From NCBI RefSeq assembly GCF_020073745.1, contig NZ_JAIRAU010000019.1, positions 124,001-188,000 on the forward strand: DNA of 64,000 bases. Reading direction: 5' to 3'. The translations under genes were made by a program, and so were the position numbers. Below are positions 1 through 9,664 of the stretch, piece by piece. A model generated the notes under the pieces. The model did no database searches. It saw nothing but the letters and a program-made list of their open reading frames with translations, and had not been told where the DNA came from. The stretch is from Nannocystis pusilla (lineage in GTDB: Bacteria > Myxococcota_A > Polyangia > Nannocystales > Nannocystaceae). Numbering within the stretch: position 1 is the stretch's first letter; each line of letters begins with the position of its first letter.

Positions 1-1714
1 ACGCGCGCGCGGCGATGTCGGCGTGGCCGGTCGCGGCGGCGCGGCGGCCCAGCGCGACGGCGTCGACCAGCGAGTCGCGCGCGGGCAGCAACGGCCCGTG
101 CAGGCCGGCGACGAGCAGCGAGAACCACGCCTCGTGGGCGGCGCGCGGGTCCTGGGCGCTCGGCACCGTCGTCACGAACCGGCGGGCGAGCTCGGCGTCG
201 GGCGGGAAGCCCGTCTCGCGGGTCGCCGGGCGCGGGACGAACGCGCCGGCGTTGACGAGGCGCAGGTGCCACGCCTGGGCCCGCACCTCGGGCGGCGCCT
301 CGCTGACCAGCGCGCGGTAGTTCACCGGCGCCGCGCAGTCGGCCAGCGCGGGCAGCAGCTCGCTGGCGGCCAGGCCGACGAGGCCGCCGAAGCTCGGCGC
401 CTCGACGACAGCCTGCGCGAAGTCGGACAGCGCCGTCCGGCGATCGGCGAGGCAGGTCGCGGTCCAGACGTTCGGCTCCGGCGACTGGCAATACTCGCGC
501 TGGGCGATCCGCCACTCGGCGGCGTAGGCGTCGATCGGCGCGAGCGCGAGACCTGTCTCGGCGGACATGGCCGCAGCGACCTGTCCGCGACGCCCGGCGT
601 CCCACACCCCCCGCAGCGGCTCGGCCTCGCCGCAGTCGACGGGCAGCGGGAGGAGCGTCGGGGGCGGCCGGTCGGGCTCGGAGAGCAGCAAGCCGAGGCC
701 GAGCAGCGCGCTCGCCCCCGTGACCGCCGCCACCATCGCCCTTCGCGGGGTCGCCCGCACGCCGCGCAGGGCGACCAGCAGCGCCGACATATCGGGCCAG
801 CGGCGCGCCGGGTCGACCGCGAGGGCGCGCCGCAGCACCGCGAGCACCCGCGCCGGCACGCCGCGCTTCATCGGGTGGATCGCGCCGCGCTCGATCGCCG
901 CCAGCAGCGCGCCGATCGTCTCACCGCGGAACGGCCGGTGACCGGCGAGCGCCTCGTAGACCACGACGGCGAACGAGAACTGGTCGCTGGCCGGGGTCGC
1001 CGCTTCGCCGCGGAACTGCTCCGGCGCCATGTAGGCCGGCGTCCCGAGCAGCACGTCCGTGCGCGTCAGCGGCTGGTCGAGCAGCAGGGCGCCGTCGCTG
1101 GCGGTGCGCTCGAGCTCCTCGGCGACGGCGCTGCTGCGCGCGAGCCCGAAGTCGGAGATCCGGGCCCGGGCGCCGCTCATCAGCACGTTGGCGGGCTTGA
1201 AGTCGCGGTGGACCAGGCCGGCGGCGTGGGCGGCGGCGAGGCCGTCCCCGGCCTGCGCGAGCACGCCGAGGACCTCCTGCCAGCCGCGCGGCCGGGCGCG
1301 CAGCCAGACGTCGAGCGTGCCGCCGTCGACATACTCCATCGCCAGATAGACCTGCCCGCCGTTCACCCCGGCCTCGTGGACCGCCACCACGTTGGGGTGC
1401 TGCAGCCGCGCCATCGCCTGCGCCTCGCGCAGCAGACGCTCGGTCGCGTGCGCGCCGGCCGTCGTCGGCTGGATCAGCTTCAGCGCGACGGTCCGCCCGA
1501 GCTGCGGGTCGGTCGCCGCGTAAACCACTCCCATGCCGCCGGAGCCGAGCAAGCGCTGGACCTGGAACCGCCCGATCACGAGGGCCGGCGCCGCGTCGCC
1601 GAACAGCACGGCCGCGACCTGGCGGCGCACCTGGTCGATCGGCGCCAGCGGGCCGGGCGCGGCGGTCAGGCGGACGGTGGGGGGCACGGGGATCAGGGTC
1701 GCACGCGTGTGCAC
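1..1714 (-). CDS. Ser/Thr protein kinase (Pkn family), 3' part outside the window
   Basis: Membrane-anchored eukaryotic-type Ser/Thr kinase; the C-terminus lies beyond position 1, leaving 571 codons. After about 55 linker residues come the glycine loop GSGGMGVVYAA, the lysine in VALKLI, the catalytic loop HRDFKPANVL, DFGLA and the APEQF activation segment. A basic juxtamembrane stretch and one membrane helix (MVAAVTGASALLGLGLLL) follow, then an extracytoplasmic tail of unknown fold. All catalytic residues are present, so an active kinase is expected. GTG 1714 was chosen because GAGG lies 8 bases upstream; in-frame GTGs at 1723 and 1732 are alternatives. It is divergent from a sigma factor gene 99 bp away, a pairing that suggests, but does not prove, signalling between them. 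Confidence 0.9.
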   Translation of the reverse strand, partial: MHTRATLIPVPPTVRLTAAPGPLAPIDQVRRQVAAVLFGDAAPALVIGRFQVQRLLGSGGMGVVYAATDPQLGRTVALKLIQPTTAGAHATERLLREAQAMARLQHPNVVAVHEAGVNGGQVYLAMEYVDGGTLDVWLRARPRGWQEVLGVLAQAGDGLAAAHAAGLVHRDFKPANVLMSGARARISDFGLARSSAVAEELERTASDGALLLDQPLTRTDVLLGTPAYMAPEQFRGEAATPASDQFSFAVVVYEALAGHRPFRGETIGALLAAIERGAIHPMKRGVPARVLAVLRRALAVDPARRWPDMSALLVALRGVRATPRRAMVAAVTGASALLGLGLLLSEPDRPPPTLLPLPVDCGEAEPLRGVWDAGRRGQVAAAMSAETGLALAPIDAYAAEWRIAQREYCQSPEPNVWTATCLADRRTALSDFAQAVVEAPSFGGLVGLAASELLPALADCAAPVNYRALVSEAPPEVRAQAWHLRLVNAGAFVPRPATRETGFPPDAELARRFVTTVPSAQDPRAAHEAWFSLLVAGLHGPLLPARDSLVDAVALGRRAAATGHADIAARA

Positions 1715-1813
1715 GAAGGTCACCTCGAGCACGACGTTCCCGATCCCGTCCCGGCGATCACGGACCCTCTCGATTTTTCTTCGGGCGCCCCCGCGCCGCG
1801 ATACCGTCGCCCG

Positions 1814-2398
1814 GTGGAAAGCGACGAGGTGCTCCTCTCCGCCTGGCGCGGCGGCGACGCAAAGGCCGGCCGGACGCTCTTCGCGCGGCACGTCGACGGC
1901 GTGACGCGATTCTTCTTCAGCAAGGTCCAGACCGGCGTCGAGGACCTGGTCCAGCGCACCTTCCTCGCCCTGCTCGAGCGCACCGAGGCGCCCGAGGCCG
2001 GCGTGCGCGCCTACCTGTTCGGCATCGCCAGGAAGCTGCTGCTGCGCCGCTTCCGCGACGAGTACCGGAGCCCGATCGACGCCGGCACCGTCTCGGTCGC
2101 CGACCTGCGGACCTCGCCCAGCGACATCGTCGACCGCCGCCAGCACCTCCAGCTCCTCTACCGTGCGTTGCAGGCGCTGCCGCTCGACCTGCAGATCGCG
2201 CTCGAACTGTTCTACTGGGAGTCGCTGACGGCGGCGGAGATCGGCGCGGTGCTCGACCTGCCCGAAGGGACAGTGCGCAGCCGCCTGCGACGCGGCCGCG
2301 AGCTGCTCGCCGCGCAGATGCAATCACTGCCGGCCGCCACCGTCGCAGCCGACCTCGAGACATGGGCCCGCGAGCTCCGCGAGCGCGTCGGACGGTGA
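1814..2398 (+). CDS. RNA polymerase sigma factor, sigma-70 family (ECF-like)
   Basis: A 194-residue regulator with the two conserved parts of an extracytoplasmic-function sigma factor. Region 2 covers about residues 20-85 (VEDLVQRTFLALLE, then YLFGIARKLLLRRFRDEY) and region 4 about residues 115-165 (LPLDLQIALELFYWESLTAAEIGAVLDLPEGTVRSRL, given here as two motifs: the LELFYWESLTAAEIGAVL helix pair and LPEGTVRSRLRRG recognition helix). It would bind core RNA polymerase and direct it to a particular promoter set. Translation starts at GTG 1814; the same frame is open far upstream but there it is antisense to the kinase. No anti-sigma gene follows. The divergent kinase next door may control it. 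Confidence 0.88.
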   Translation: MESDEVLLSAWRGGDAKAGRTLFARHVDGVTRFFFSKVQTGVEDLVQRTFLALLERTEAPEAGVRAYLFGIARKLLLRRFRDEYRSPIDAGTVSVADLRTSPSDIVDRRQHLQLLYRALQALPLDLQIALELFYWESLTAAEIGAVLDLPEGTVRSRLRRGRELLAAQMQSLPAATVAADLETWARELRERVGR

Positions 2399-2453
2399 GC
2401 CTCACCCCCGACACGCAGAGGCCGGCGCGCGCGAGACTCCTCGAGCTCTCTGC

Positions 2454-2540
2454 GGCGTGCAGCCCGATCACGTTGATCTGGAACAGCGCCTCAACCTCTT
2501 CCGCCGCCCCCTCCTCGTTCGCCCCCGGCAGCCCGTAGCG
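2454..2540 (-). pseudogene. Short-chain dehydrogenase fragment
   Basis: About 29 codons (YGLPGANEEGAAEEVEALF followed by QINVIGL) match the NAGYGLLGAIEEGAADEVEA region of the intact SDR at 3573-4406. Neither the cofactor loop nor the catalytic Tyr is present, so this is a relic of a paralogue. The rest of 2399-3012 shows no convincing gene. Confidence 0.6.
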
Positions 2541-2763
2541 ACCCCTCGCGCAGCTCGCCATGGCCGGCGAGCATCACGTCCCAGGGGATGGCCTCCGGCC
2601 GGTCGTGGAGGTCGATCACGTGGCGGGCTCGCCGGGGCGAGGGCTCGAGGGCTTCGAAGTACAGCTTCCAGTGGACCTCGTCGCCGACGCCCTTGCGCTC
2701 GATCTCGACCCAGAACGCGTGCTCTCGCTGGTCCTGGCCGGGGGCGCCTGCTCGCTCACGAAT
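2541..2763 (-). pseudogene. Fragment of an unrecognised gene
   Basis: This frame reads as ordinary protein, with motifs such as EHAFWVEIERKGVGDEVHWK and HVIDLHDRPEAIPWDVMLAG, but has no start region and runs directly into a fragment of a different gene. The family was not recognised. It looks like debris from a deletion that fused two genes. Confidence 0.4.
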
Positions 2764-3012
2764 CAGACGCCGCGGCGCCAGGCGCCAGCGACGAGCGCCA
2801 TTCCTCTTGAGAAACGAGTCTCTGCGGAAAATCGGTCGTCTCGTCGTGAATCAAGGCACCTATGAACTGTTGATATCTCGCGCATTGGAACGTCCGGGCG
2901 GGCGTGAATTGGTCGAGTACGTCGAAGGTTACGGCTCGGTGTGGATACACTGACCCCTGTTCGCTGGATCCCCGGGCTGTGGTGTCCAGGTGTTGCGCAC
3001 CGGGTCGGCGGA

Positions 3013-3291
3013 TCATCCGGGGGGCTCGACGCACACCTCGCCCGGGCCGTCGTAGATCTTGTCGCACACCATGCCGACGGGGCACGGGTGAACGGCGCAG
3101 GGGATCCAGCACTCCTTCATCGGGGGCCCGGGCTGCCTCCCGTGCACATCGATGCACTGTTCAGGCGCCTTGCATGTCGTGTCTCCGCACGGCTCGCCGG
3201 CGGCGTCAGGCGGCGGCGAGTCCGGCTTCTTGCTCGCCGAGCAGCCGACACACCCGACGAGGAGCAGCGCGAGTATGGACGACTTCCGCAT
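3013..3291 (-). CDS. Small cysteine-rich lipoprotein
   Basis: A 92-residue protein starting MRKSSILALLLVGCVGC, a signal peptide with a lipobox (LLVGC or the next GCVGC) that predicts acylation and membrane anchoring. The mature part begins with a Ser/Pro/Asp linker and then has six further cysteines (CGDTTC, CIDVHG, CWIPC and CPVGMVC and CVEPPG motifs), suggesting a small disulfide-bonded domain. It resembles the short Cys-rich surface lipoproteins common in myxobacteria. Function unknown. No operon partner; the gene upstream is an SDR 280 bp away. Confidence 0.7.
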   Translation of the reverse strand: MRKSSILALLLVGCVGCSASKKPDSPPPDAAGEPCGDTTCKAPEQCIDVHGRQPGPPMKECWIPCAVHPCPVGMVCDKIYDGPGEVCVEPPG

Positions 3292-3572
3292 GGCGTCCGC
3301 GATAGCACGGCCGCCATGTCTCGCTCCATCGAATTACACGCGCTCATGCCCGCGCGCGGCCCGGCGGCGCGCCGGCGATGGGCCTCGTGACAGCGCGGCA
3401 GCGATGGGAGCGCCACGTCGCGACGCGGGCATCGAGCGGCCTGCCGTGCAAGGATCACGCGGCGACGGCGGGCGTCAACCCGCGGGCCTGACGCGGTGGA
3501 AGTCGAAGCCGAGGTGCCCCGGCGGCACCGCACCCGCTGCGGCGCCGAGCTTCGCCGCGCGTCGATCCATCG

Positions 3573-4406
3573 TCACCCCGCGAAGCCGCGCACCGCCGCG
3601 ACCTCGCGCCACTGCGCCAGCTCGGCCTCGACGGCCGCGTGCTTGGCCTCCACGCGGGCGAACGCGTCGGCGCCGACCGGCACGCGCACGGGAGGACGCG
3701 CCGCCGCGACCACCTGCAAGATCACCTGCGCCAGCTGCTTCGGGTCGCCGGGCTGCGCGCCGTCGTGGCCATTCGCGAACTCCCGGACCGCGCCGACCGT
3801 CGCCGCGTAGTCGCCGATCTCCCGCCGCACCCGGCCGAGCGAGCCGCCGGCCAGGAACTCGGTGCGGAAGAAGCCCGGCTCGATCACCGTCGCGTGGATC
3901 CCGAGCGGCGCGAGCTCCTGCGCCAGCGCCTCCGTGATCCCCTCGACCGCGAACTTGGTCGCGCAGTACAGGCCCCAGCCCGAGCTCGACGCGTAGCCGC
4001 CGAGCGAGGAGATGTTGAGCACGTGCCCCGAACCCTGGCGTCGCATGTATGGCAGCACCGCGCGCGTCACCGCCAGCAGTCCGAACACGTTGGTCTGGAA
4101 CAGCGCCTCGACCTCGTCCGCCGCGCCCTCCTCGATCGCCCCCAGCAGCCCGTAGCCGGCGTTGTTGACCAGCACGTCGATCCGCCCGAAGCGCTCGACC
4201 GCCGCCATGGCCGCCGCCTGCGCCTGCGCCTCGTCGCGCACGTCGAGCCGCACGAACATCCGCCGCGGGTGCTCCGGCACCGCCGCGGCCGCCCGCTCCG
4301 GGTCGCGCACCGCCGCCACCACCACGTCGCCGGCCGCCAGCGCCGCCTCCGCGATCACCTGCCCGAGTCCCCGCGAAGCCCCCGTGATGAACCAAACTTT
4401 CGCCAT
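3573..4406 (-). CDS. Short-chain dehydrogenase/reductase (classical SDR)
   Basis: A 277-residue cytoplasmic NAD(P)H-dependent oxidoreductase. The Rossmann cofactor loop TGASRGLG is near residues 8-15, NNAG near 85-88, the catalytic Ser is in NISSLGG and the Tyr and Lys are in YCATK. The sequence is typical of the classical SDRs annotated as oxidoreductases of unknown substrate. The start ATG 4406 lies 115 bp from a divergent LysR regulator gene, an arrangement in which the LysR protein often controls its neighbour; the effector and substrate cannot be told from sequence. A decayed relative lies at 2454-2540. Confidence 0.9.
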   Translation of the reverse strand: MAKVWFITGASRGLGQVIAEAALAAGDVVVAAVRDPERAAAAVPEHPRRMFVRLDVRDEAQAQAAAMAAVERFGRIDVLVNNAGYGLLGAIEEGAADEVEALFQTNVFGLLAVTRAVLPYMRRQGSGHVLNISSLGGYASSSGWGLYCATKFAVEGITEALAQELAPLGIHATVIEPGFFRTEFLAGGSLGRVRREIGDYAATVGAVREFANGHDGAQPGDPKQLAQVILQVVAAARPPVRVPVGADAFARVEAKHAAVEAELAQWREVAAVRGFAG

Positions 4407-4521
4407 GATCCTGCTCCTTTGCGCGGCCTGCGTCCGCCCCGTGCGTCGCTTCGTTGGCCGCTGACGAGACGAATATGGCGCGCCCCCGCGTGAAGAAAAA
4501 TGGGATTATCATTCCAGAAGC

Positions 4522-5445
4522 ATGAAGTCTCGCTTCACAATCCGCCCGGCCGACCTGCCGGCGATCGCCGCCTTCGAGTGCGTCGCCCGCCACTGCAGCT
4601 TCACGCGCGCCGCGGACGAGCTCGGCGTCTCGACCTCGGCGCTGTCGCAGACCGTACGCAAGCTGGAGCGCCACCTCGGGGTGCTGCTCCTGCGCCGCAC
4701 CACCCGCAGCGTCGGTCCGACGGACGCCGGCGCCCGCTTCCTCGCCGGCGTCGGCCCTGCCCTCGCCCAGCTCGCCGACGCGTGCGAGTCGCTCGAGGGC
4801 GAGGGCGAGGACCCGCGCGGCCTCCTGCGCGTCGCGCTGTCGCGGGTCACCTACGCCCTGTTCATCGCCCCGCACCTGGCCCGCTTCGCCCGCGAATACC
4901 CGCACATCCGCCTCGAGTTCGGCCTCAGCGACGGCCTCAGCGAGGTCGTCGGCGAGGGCTACGACGTCGGCGTGCGCCTCGGCGAGGCCATCCCGCGCGA
5001 CATGATCACCGCCCCGCTCGGCGGCCCGCAGCGCATGGTCATCGTCGGCGCCCCGGAGTACTTCGCCCACCACCCGCGCCCGACCGCCCCGCACGACCTG
5101 CTCGAGCACGACTGCATCCGCCTGCGCTTCGTCACCAGCGGACGCATGCAGCGCTGGTGGCTCGGCGACGGCGAAGACGAGGTCGAGCTCGACGTCGACG
5201 GCCGCGTGGTCCTCAACGACATGCTGGCGATCGTCGACGCCGCGGTGGCCGGGCTGGGGCTGGCGCAGGTGTTCGCCGGCCTGGTCCGCGCGCCCCTGGC
5301 CGACAAGCAGCTCGTCCGCGTGCTGCAGAGCCACAGCGCCGAGTTCCCCGGCTTCTTCTTCTACTACCCGAACCGCGCCCACATGCCGGCCAAGCTGCGC
5401 TGCTTCCTCGACTTCTTCCGCGCGGCCAATCGCCCGCGCGGGTGA
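4522..5445 (+). CDS. LysR-family transcriptional regulator
   Basis: A 307-residue regulator. The N-terminal winged helix-turn-helix (residues about 8-66) contains FTRAADELGVSTSALSQTVR and the typical LERHLGVLLLRRTTRSV wing; the remainder is a periplasmic-binding-protein-like effector domain, for example LEFGLSDGLSEVVGEGYDVG. It is transcribed divergently from the SDR gene and is the best candidate regulator of it. The A/T-rich part of the spacer lies directly before its ATG at 4522. Effector unknown. The sequence is full length for the family. Confidence 0.92.
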   Translation: MKSRFTIRPADLPAIAAFECVARHCSFTRAADELGVSTSALSQTVRKLERHLGVLLLRRTTRSVGPTDAGARFLAGVGPALAQLADACESLEGEGEDPRGLLRVALSRVTYALFIAPHLARFAREYPHIRLEFGLSDGLSEVVGEGYDVGVRLGEAIPRDMITAPLGGPQRMVIVGAPEYFAHHPRPTAPHDLLEHDCIRLRFVTSGRMQRWWLGDGEDEVELDVDGRVVLNDMLAIVDAAVAGLGLAQVFAGLVRAPLADKQLVRVLQSHSAEFPGFFFYYPNRAHMPAKLRCFLDFFRAANRPRG

Positions 5446-5576
5446 GTGTTCATGCGAGTACGCCGGCACGGCCGCGCGCGCGAGGCGATGGACCATGGGA
5501 GCGAGCCCCGACGCGCACCAGGCGAACAAATCGCTGTGCAGCGGGCATCATGGCAACCTGAACGCGGAGCCCGAGC

Positions 5577-6080
5577 ATGAGCGCGACGACCGATCTCACG
5601 GCCTGCATCGAGCGAATCCTGGCGAACCTGCAGGCCATCGCACGCACGCCGATCCGCCACGATCATCGGCGCCGGTTCGTCGCGGATCTGCTGCGCGACG
5701 TCTACGCGCTGGGTCTCGCGTGGTCGGGCGATCCGGCGCTGCGGGGCGAGGCGTTCGCTCGACTCGCGCCGCTGTGGCGGCACTTCGCCGACGAGGGGCC
5801 GTTCGAGCTGCAGATGTTCGCTGCGCGAGTGTCCTCGTCGGCGCTGCTCGACGCCGAGGGGTGGGTGGGGCCGTGCCGCCGTCGTTCCGCGCTGGCCTTC
5901 TTCGTCGAGCTGGCGGGCGCGGAGCTCGACCTCGCCCGGCTGGAGGAGGACCTCGACGGGCTCGACGAGACATTGCGCGAGCAGGCGACCCGCGAGGGCT
6001 ACCTGCGCGACGAGGAGCGCGATGCCGGCGTCCCGCACGCGCACTGGTGGTGGTGGGCGCCGGACAGATCCGGCCCATGA
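5577..6080 (+). CDS. Hypothetical protein, 167 residues
   Basis: A predicted cytoplasmic, acidic, mainly helical protein with no signal peptide or membrane segment. Recognisable stretches such as RFVADLLRDVYALGLAWSG and ARLEEDLDGLDETLREQATR look like real coding sequence with strong GC at third positions. The C-terminus is Trp-rich (HAHWWWWAPD). I do not recognise a family. The ATG at 5577 follows GAGC only weakly resembling a ribosome site. It lies between a LysR gene and a convergent AraC gene, with no operon partner. Confidence 0.65.
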   Translation: MSATTDLTACIERILANLQAIARTPIRHDHRRRFVADLLRDVYALGLAWSGDPALRGEAFARLAPLWRHFADEGPFELQMFAARVSSSALLDAEGWVGPCRRRSALAFFVELAGAELDLARLEEDLDGLDETLREQATREGYLRDEERDAGVPHAHWWWWAPDRSGP

Positions 6081-6162
6081 ACCCGGCGGCCCTGCTTCGT
6101 ATCGATGTCGTCGCATGTCCGAAGGGACAGGCCGCGCCCGACGACCTCTTCATCCGCGCAAT

Positions 6163-7170
6163 TCACTGCCCCGCGCGCTGCCGCCACGCCGACGGCACCT
6201 CGCCGGTCCACCGGCGAAACGCCCGGGTGAACGCCGCCACCTCCGTGAACCCCACCAAGAACGCGATCTCCGACACCGTCCGCTGCGCCTCGCGCAGGTA
6301 CCCGAGCGACAGATCGCGGCGCACCTCGTCGACCAGCGTCTGATACGTCGTCCCCTCCGCCTGCAGCGCGCGTTGCAGCGTGCGCGTGCTGGTCGCCAGC
6401 GCCTTCGCCGTCGCCTCGAGGGCAGGCAGCTCGCCGGGCAGCGCCCGCACCACGTGGGTCTTCACGCGGTGAATCAGATCGTCGCGCGCGGGCAGGCGCG
6501 CCAGCAGGTCGTCCGCGTGGCGCTCGAGCAACGCCCCCAGCGACGGATCGCCGCCGCGGACCGGCGCGTCGAGCAGCTCGGCGCGGAACGCCATCCCGCT
6601 CGCGACCTCATGAAAGCCCAGCGGCGCCGCGAACAGCCGCCGGTGCGGCTCGATGTCGGCCGGCGACCCGTGCTGGAACGCCACGCGCCGCAGCGTCATC
6701 GCCGGGCCGACCAGCGCCCGCGCCCGCAACATCCACGTCGCCACCACGTACTCCGCGAAGTGCCGCGGCGCGCAGGCCGTCCCGCGCAGCCGCAGCATCA
6801 ACCTCGCCTCACCGCCGCTCGTCGCCAGCACCAGCTCGGCGTCGTCGTGGTGCAGCCGTTGATAGCGCAGCATCCGCTCGATCGCGTGGCGCAGCGTCGG
6901 CCCCTGCGCGCACACGTAGTCGACCACGTCGAACGGCGCGTCGCGCAGCAGCTCCGCCGCCGCGAGGCCGAACGCCGGGTCGCCGCACAGCGCGGGCACC
7001 TGCTCCCACGCGCGCAGGAACAGCGGGTGCGGCACGCGGACGTGCGGGTCGGCGAGGATCGCCGGATCGAACTCGAGCCGCCGCCCGAGCTCGTCCGGAG
7101 CGAGGCCGAAGCGCGCCGCCGCGAGCACGCAGATCCGGATCGCCTTGATGCACGCCGTCGACGGAGTCAT
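6163..7170 (-). CDS. AraC-family transcriptional regulator (arabinose-binding-domain type)
   Basis: A 335-residue regulator. Residues 1-200 resemble the N-terminal domain found in OruR/ArgR-like AraC proteins (LRDAPFDVVDYVCAQGPTL; FHEVASGMAFRAELL). The C-terminal 100 residues form the double helix-turn-helix DNA-binding domain: LATSTRTLQRALQAEGTTYQ for the first helix pair and VSEIAFLVGFTEVAAFTRAF for the second, followed by RRWTGEVPSAWR. It would bind DNA as a ligand-responsive activator. The nearest same-strand gene is the ABC exporter upstream (56 bp away), so it could be cotranscribed with it. Ligand unknown. Confidence 0.9.
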   Translation of the reverse strand: MTPSTACIKAIRICVLAAARFGLAPDELGRRLEFDPAILADPHVRVPHPLFLRAWEQVPALCGDPAFGLAAAELLRDAPFDVVDYVCAQGPTLRHAIERMLRYQRLHHDDAELVLATSGGEARLMLRLRGTACAPRHFAEYVVATWMLRARALVGPAMTLRRVAFQHGSPADIEPHRRLFAAPLGFHEVASGMAFRAELLDAPVRGGDPSLGALLERHADDLLARLPARDDLIHRVKTHVVRALPGELPALEATAKALATSTRTLQRALQAEGTTYQTLVDEVRRDLSLGYLREAQRTVSEIAFLVGFTEVAAFTRAFRRWTGEVPSAWRQRAGQ

Positions 7171-7226
7171 CGCCCGCCACCATGACAGCGCCCCCGCGCG
7201 GCCCCGTCAATCGGGACCCGCGGCCC

Positions 7227-9071
7227 TCACGCCAGCTCGACCGCGGCCGCGTGGCTCGCCGACCCGGTGTCACGCCGGCGCCGCCGTGGCGCCGCGGGTT
7301 CGCGGATCATCGGCAGCTCGGCGCCGGGCAGCTCGGAGGGCGACAGCTCGCGCACCTCGCCGTCCTCGACGTAGATGATGCGATCGAACAGCGACAACAA
7401 GCTCCAGCGGTGGCAGCTGGCGATCACCGTCACCTCCGGCAGCGCGCCGAAGATCGACCCCAGCACCTCGCGTTCGGTCCGCGGATCGAGGGCCGCCGTC
7501 GGCTCGTCGAGCAGCACCAGGTCGCGGGCCCCGGCGCGCAGCAGCCCGCGGGCCAGCGCGATCCGCTGGCGCTCGCCGCCCGACAGATTGAGGCCGCTCT
7601 GGGCCAGGTGCGTGTCCCAGCCCGCGGGCAGCTTGGCGATGATCGGCTCCAGCCGCGCCAGCGCGACCGCCCGCTCGAGCGCCCCGGGCGGCAGCGCCTC
7701 GTCGAGCGTCACGTTGTAGCGCAGCGTGTCGGAGAAGATCTGCGGCTCCTGCGGGATGAGCAGCGCACGCCGCGTCAGCGCCTCGATCGCCGTCGTCCGC
7801 CCGTCGCACACCACCTCGCCGGCGGCCGGACGGATCATCCCCGCCAGCAGCTTGAGGAGCGTCGACTTGCCGCCGCCGCTCGGGCCCACGAGCGCGATCT
7901 TCTCGCCCTTGCGCAGCGTCAGCGCCTCGCAGCGGAGCCCGCGCTCGTCGCCCGAGTAGGAGAACGCCAGCCGCCGCACCGCCACCTCGCGCCATTGCGA
8001 CCGCTGCTGCGGCCGGCTCGGGCGCGGCGCCGGAGAGCCGGCGAGCAGCTCGCTGGCGTCCTCGTAGGCCGTGCAGGCCTCGACGATGTTGCCGTAGTAG
8101 GCCGAGAACGAGCTGATCGCCCCGAAGATCTTGTCGAGGTAGCTGATCAGCACATACACCTGCGCCACGTCGAGCGCGGCGCTGCGGACCCCGGCGCCGT
8201 GGAAGTACCACAGCAGCGACGTCGCCATCACCAGCGCGTAGCCGCAGCTCACCGCGGCCCACTTCAGCTCGCTGAAGCGAGACACCCGGCGGACGTTGGC
8301 GCTGCCCTCCTCGCGGTGACCGGCGAGCTCGGACTCGGCGTTCCTCTCGAGGCTGAGCGTCTTCACCGTCACCATGTTGGCGAGGTAATCGACGCACACC
8401 CGGCCGATCTTGTTGTCGAACTGGTTGGTGCGGCGGATGTGTTCGACCAGGCGGCGGTTGAAGTACATCATCGCCGCGACGGTGGCGGCGCTCATGACGA
8501 CCACGTTGGCCGCCACCACCCAGTCGAGCGCCAGCAAGGCCGCGCTGGCCAGCACGACCTTGACCGTGCCCTCGAGCACCTGCCACGAGTACTGCCCGAC
8601 CACGTTGCTGACCGCCAGCGCCGAGCGATTGAGCTTGGCCAGGTTCTCGCCGGTGTGGCGCTCGACGTGCCAGTGCAGCTCGTAGCCGAGCAGCGCGCGG
8701 AACACCCGGCCGAGCGTGTGCATGCGCGCGTGGTAGGCCACGCCGCTCTGCACATAGCGCCCGAGGTGGTGCAGCACGATGTTGGCGAAGCGCAGCCCGA
8801 GGTACGCGCCGATGCCGAGCAGCGCGCTCTCGTAGGCGACGCGCGTGAACCCGTGCTCGACGAACACGCCGACGGTGTACCCGATGGCCCACGGCACCAG
8901 CAGCTCGGCCGCGTTGGCCCCGACGAACAGCGCCACGAACAGGTAGAAGCGAGCGCGACTGGCCCCCAGCGCCTCCCACGAGGCCCACACCAGCGCCATC
9001 AGCCCGCGGGGCGCCCGTGCGCGCGGCCGCGGCTCCGGCGGGTCCAGGGCGACCGCAGGAGGGGAAGACAT
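7227..9071 (-). CDS. ABC exporter, fused permease and ATPase
   Basis: A 614-residue half-transporter: an N-terminal six-helix type I exporter domain (about residues 40-330) and a C-terminal nucleotide-binding domain. The ATPase has Walker A GPSGGGKST, Q-loop IPQEPQ, signature LNLSGGERQ, Walker B LVLLDEPTAALD and the H-loop ASCHRW, so it should hydrolyse ATP as a dimer in the inner membrane. No peptidase C39 domain is attached, so nothing links it directly to leader-peptide export. ATG 9071 was chosen; an in-frame ATG at 9089 is also possible. Substrate unknown; the AraC gene downstream may be cotranscribed. Confidence 0.92.
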   Translation of the reverse strand: MSSPPAVALDPPEPRPRARAPRGLMALVWASWEALGASRARFYLFVALFVGANAAELLVPWAIGYTVGVFVEHGFTRVAYESALLGIGAYLGLRFANIVLHHLGRYVQSGVAYHARMHTLGRVFRALLGYELHWHVERHTGENLAKLNRSALAVSNVVGQYSWQVLEGTVKVVLASAALLALDWVVAANVVVMSAATVAAMMYFNRRLVEHIRRTNQFDNKIGRVCVDYLANMVTVKTLSLERNAESELAGHREEGSANVRRVSRFSELKWAAVSCGYALVMATSLLWYFHGAGVRSAALDVAQVYVLISYLDKIFGAISSFSAYYGNIVEACTAYEDASELLAGSPAPRPSRPQQRSQWREVAVRRLAFSYSGDERGLRCEALTLRKGEKIALVGPSGGGKSTLLKLLAGMIRPAAGEVVCDGRTTAIEALTRRALLIPQEPQIFSDTLRYNVTLDEALPPGALERAVALARLEPIIAKLPAGWDTHLAQSGLNLSGGERQRIALARGLLRAGARDLVLLDEPTAALDPRTEREVLGSIFGALPEVTVIASCHRWSLLSLFDRIIYVEDGEVRELSPSELPGAELPMIREPAAPRRRRRDTGSASHAAAVELA

Positions 9072-9664
9072 CCGAGGGATCCGGTCCATGACGAGACTGA
9101 CCAATGCGACCTTCTTGTGGCTGTGCGCGAAGTTGGCGAGGTTAGCAGGCCGATCGCTCGAGGCCCGCCCGAGTCGATCGCCCGCGGACGTTTGCACTCC
9201 CCACAGCGCCAATTCCCTCGAATTCGCCGGCGAACCGCGGCGGCCCGCTCGCCCCCAACATCCGCTCCAGGAGCCCCGCGCGCCGCGATCTCGCAGCGAC
9301 GAGAGGGCTCCGCTGGGCGCACTGCTGCGTCTCGACATGCTCGGTCATGGTCATGCGAATGCGAGGAGCCGGCCCGCGACCGCCGAGGGCGTGGACGAGA
9401 CGGCCACCTCTTCTCTATCAGAGGCGTAACCACCAAAGAAAGCCGCAGGGCGCACGGCGCCCCCGCCGCCGCCGCTTTCTACGGACCGGCGGCCGCCCCG
9501 CCGCCAGTGAGGCGACCGGCTTTCATCGGCGCCCTCCACCAGCACGCATCACCGAACGGCGCCGCTCGCGGCCCGCTCGCGTCCGCCGGCGCTCGGCGCA
9601 GCCCGCACCCGGGAAGGCGCCGCGGCCGCCACGTCTCATCTGTTTCACGCATGCTCGAAATCAA
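9072..9664. other. Intergenic region without a recognisable gene
   Basis: About 590 bases between the exporter and the inverted-repeat array. Open frames here lack protein-like sequence. It should contain the promoter of the exporter, but no convincing -35/-10 pair was seen. Confidence 0.4.

Noticed and set aside
23-1813. Long + strand open frame running from 23 to the sigma factor
   Set aside because: It is antisense to a clear kinase on the minus strand; only the part from GTG 1814 has real protein content.
7227-9071. ABC exporter as the graspetide transporter
   Set aside because: It is 40 kb away with unrelated neighbours and has no peptidase or leader-recognition domain; assignment would be a guess.
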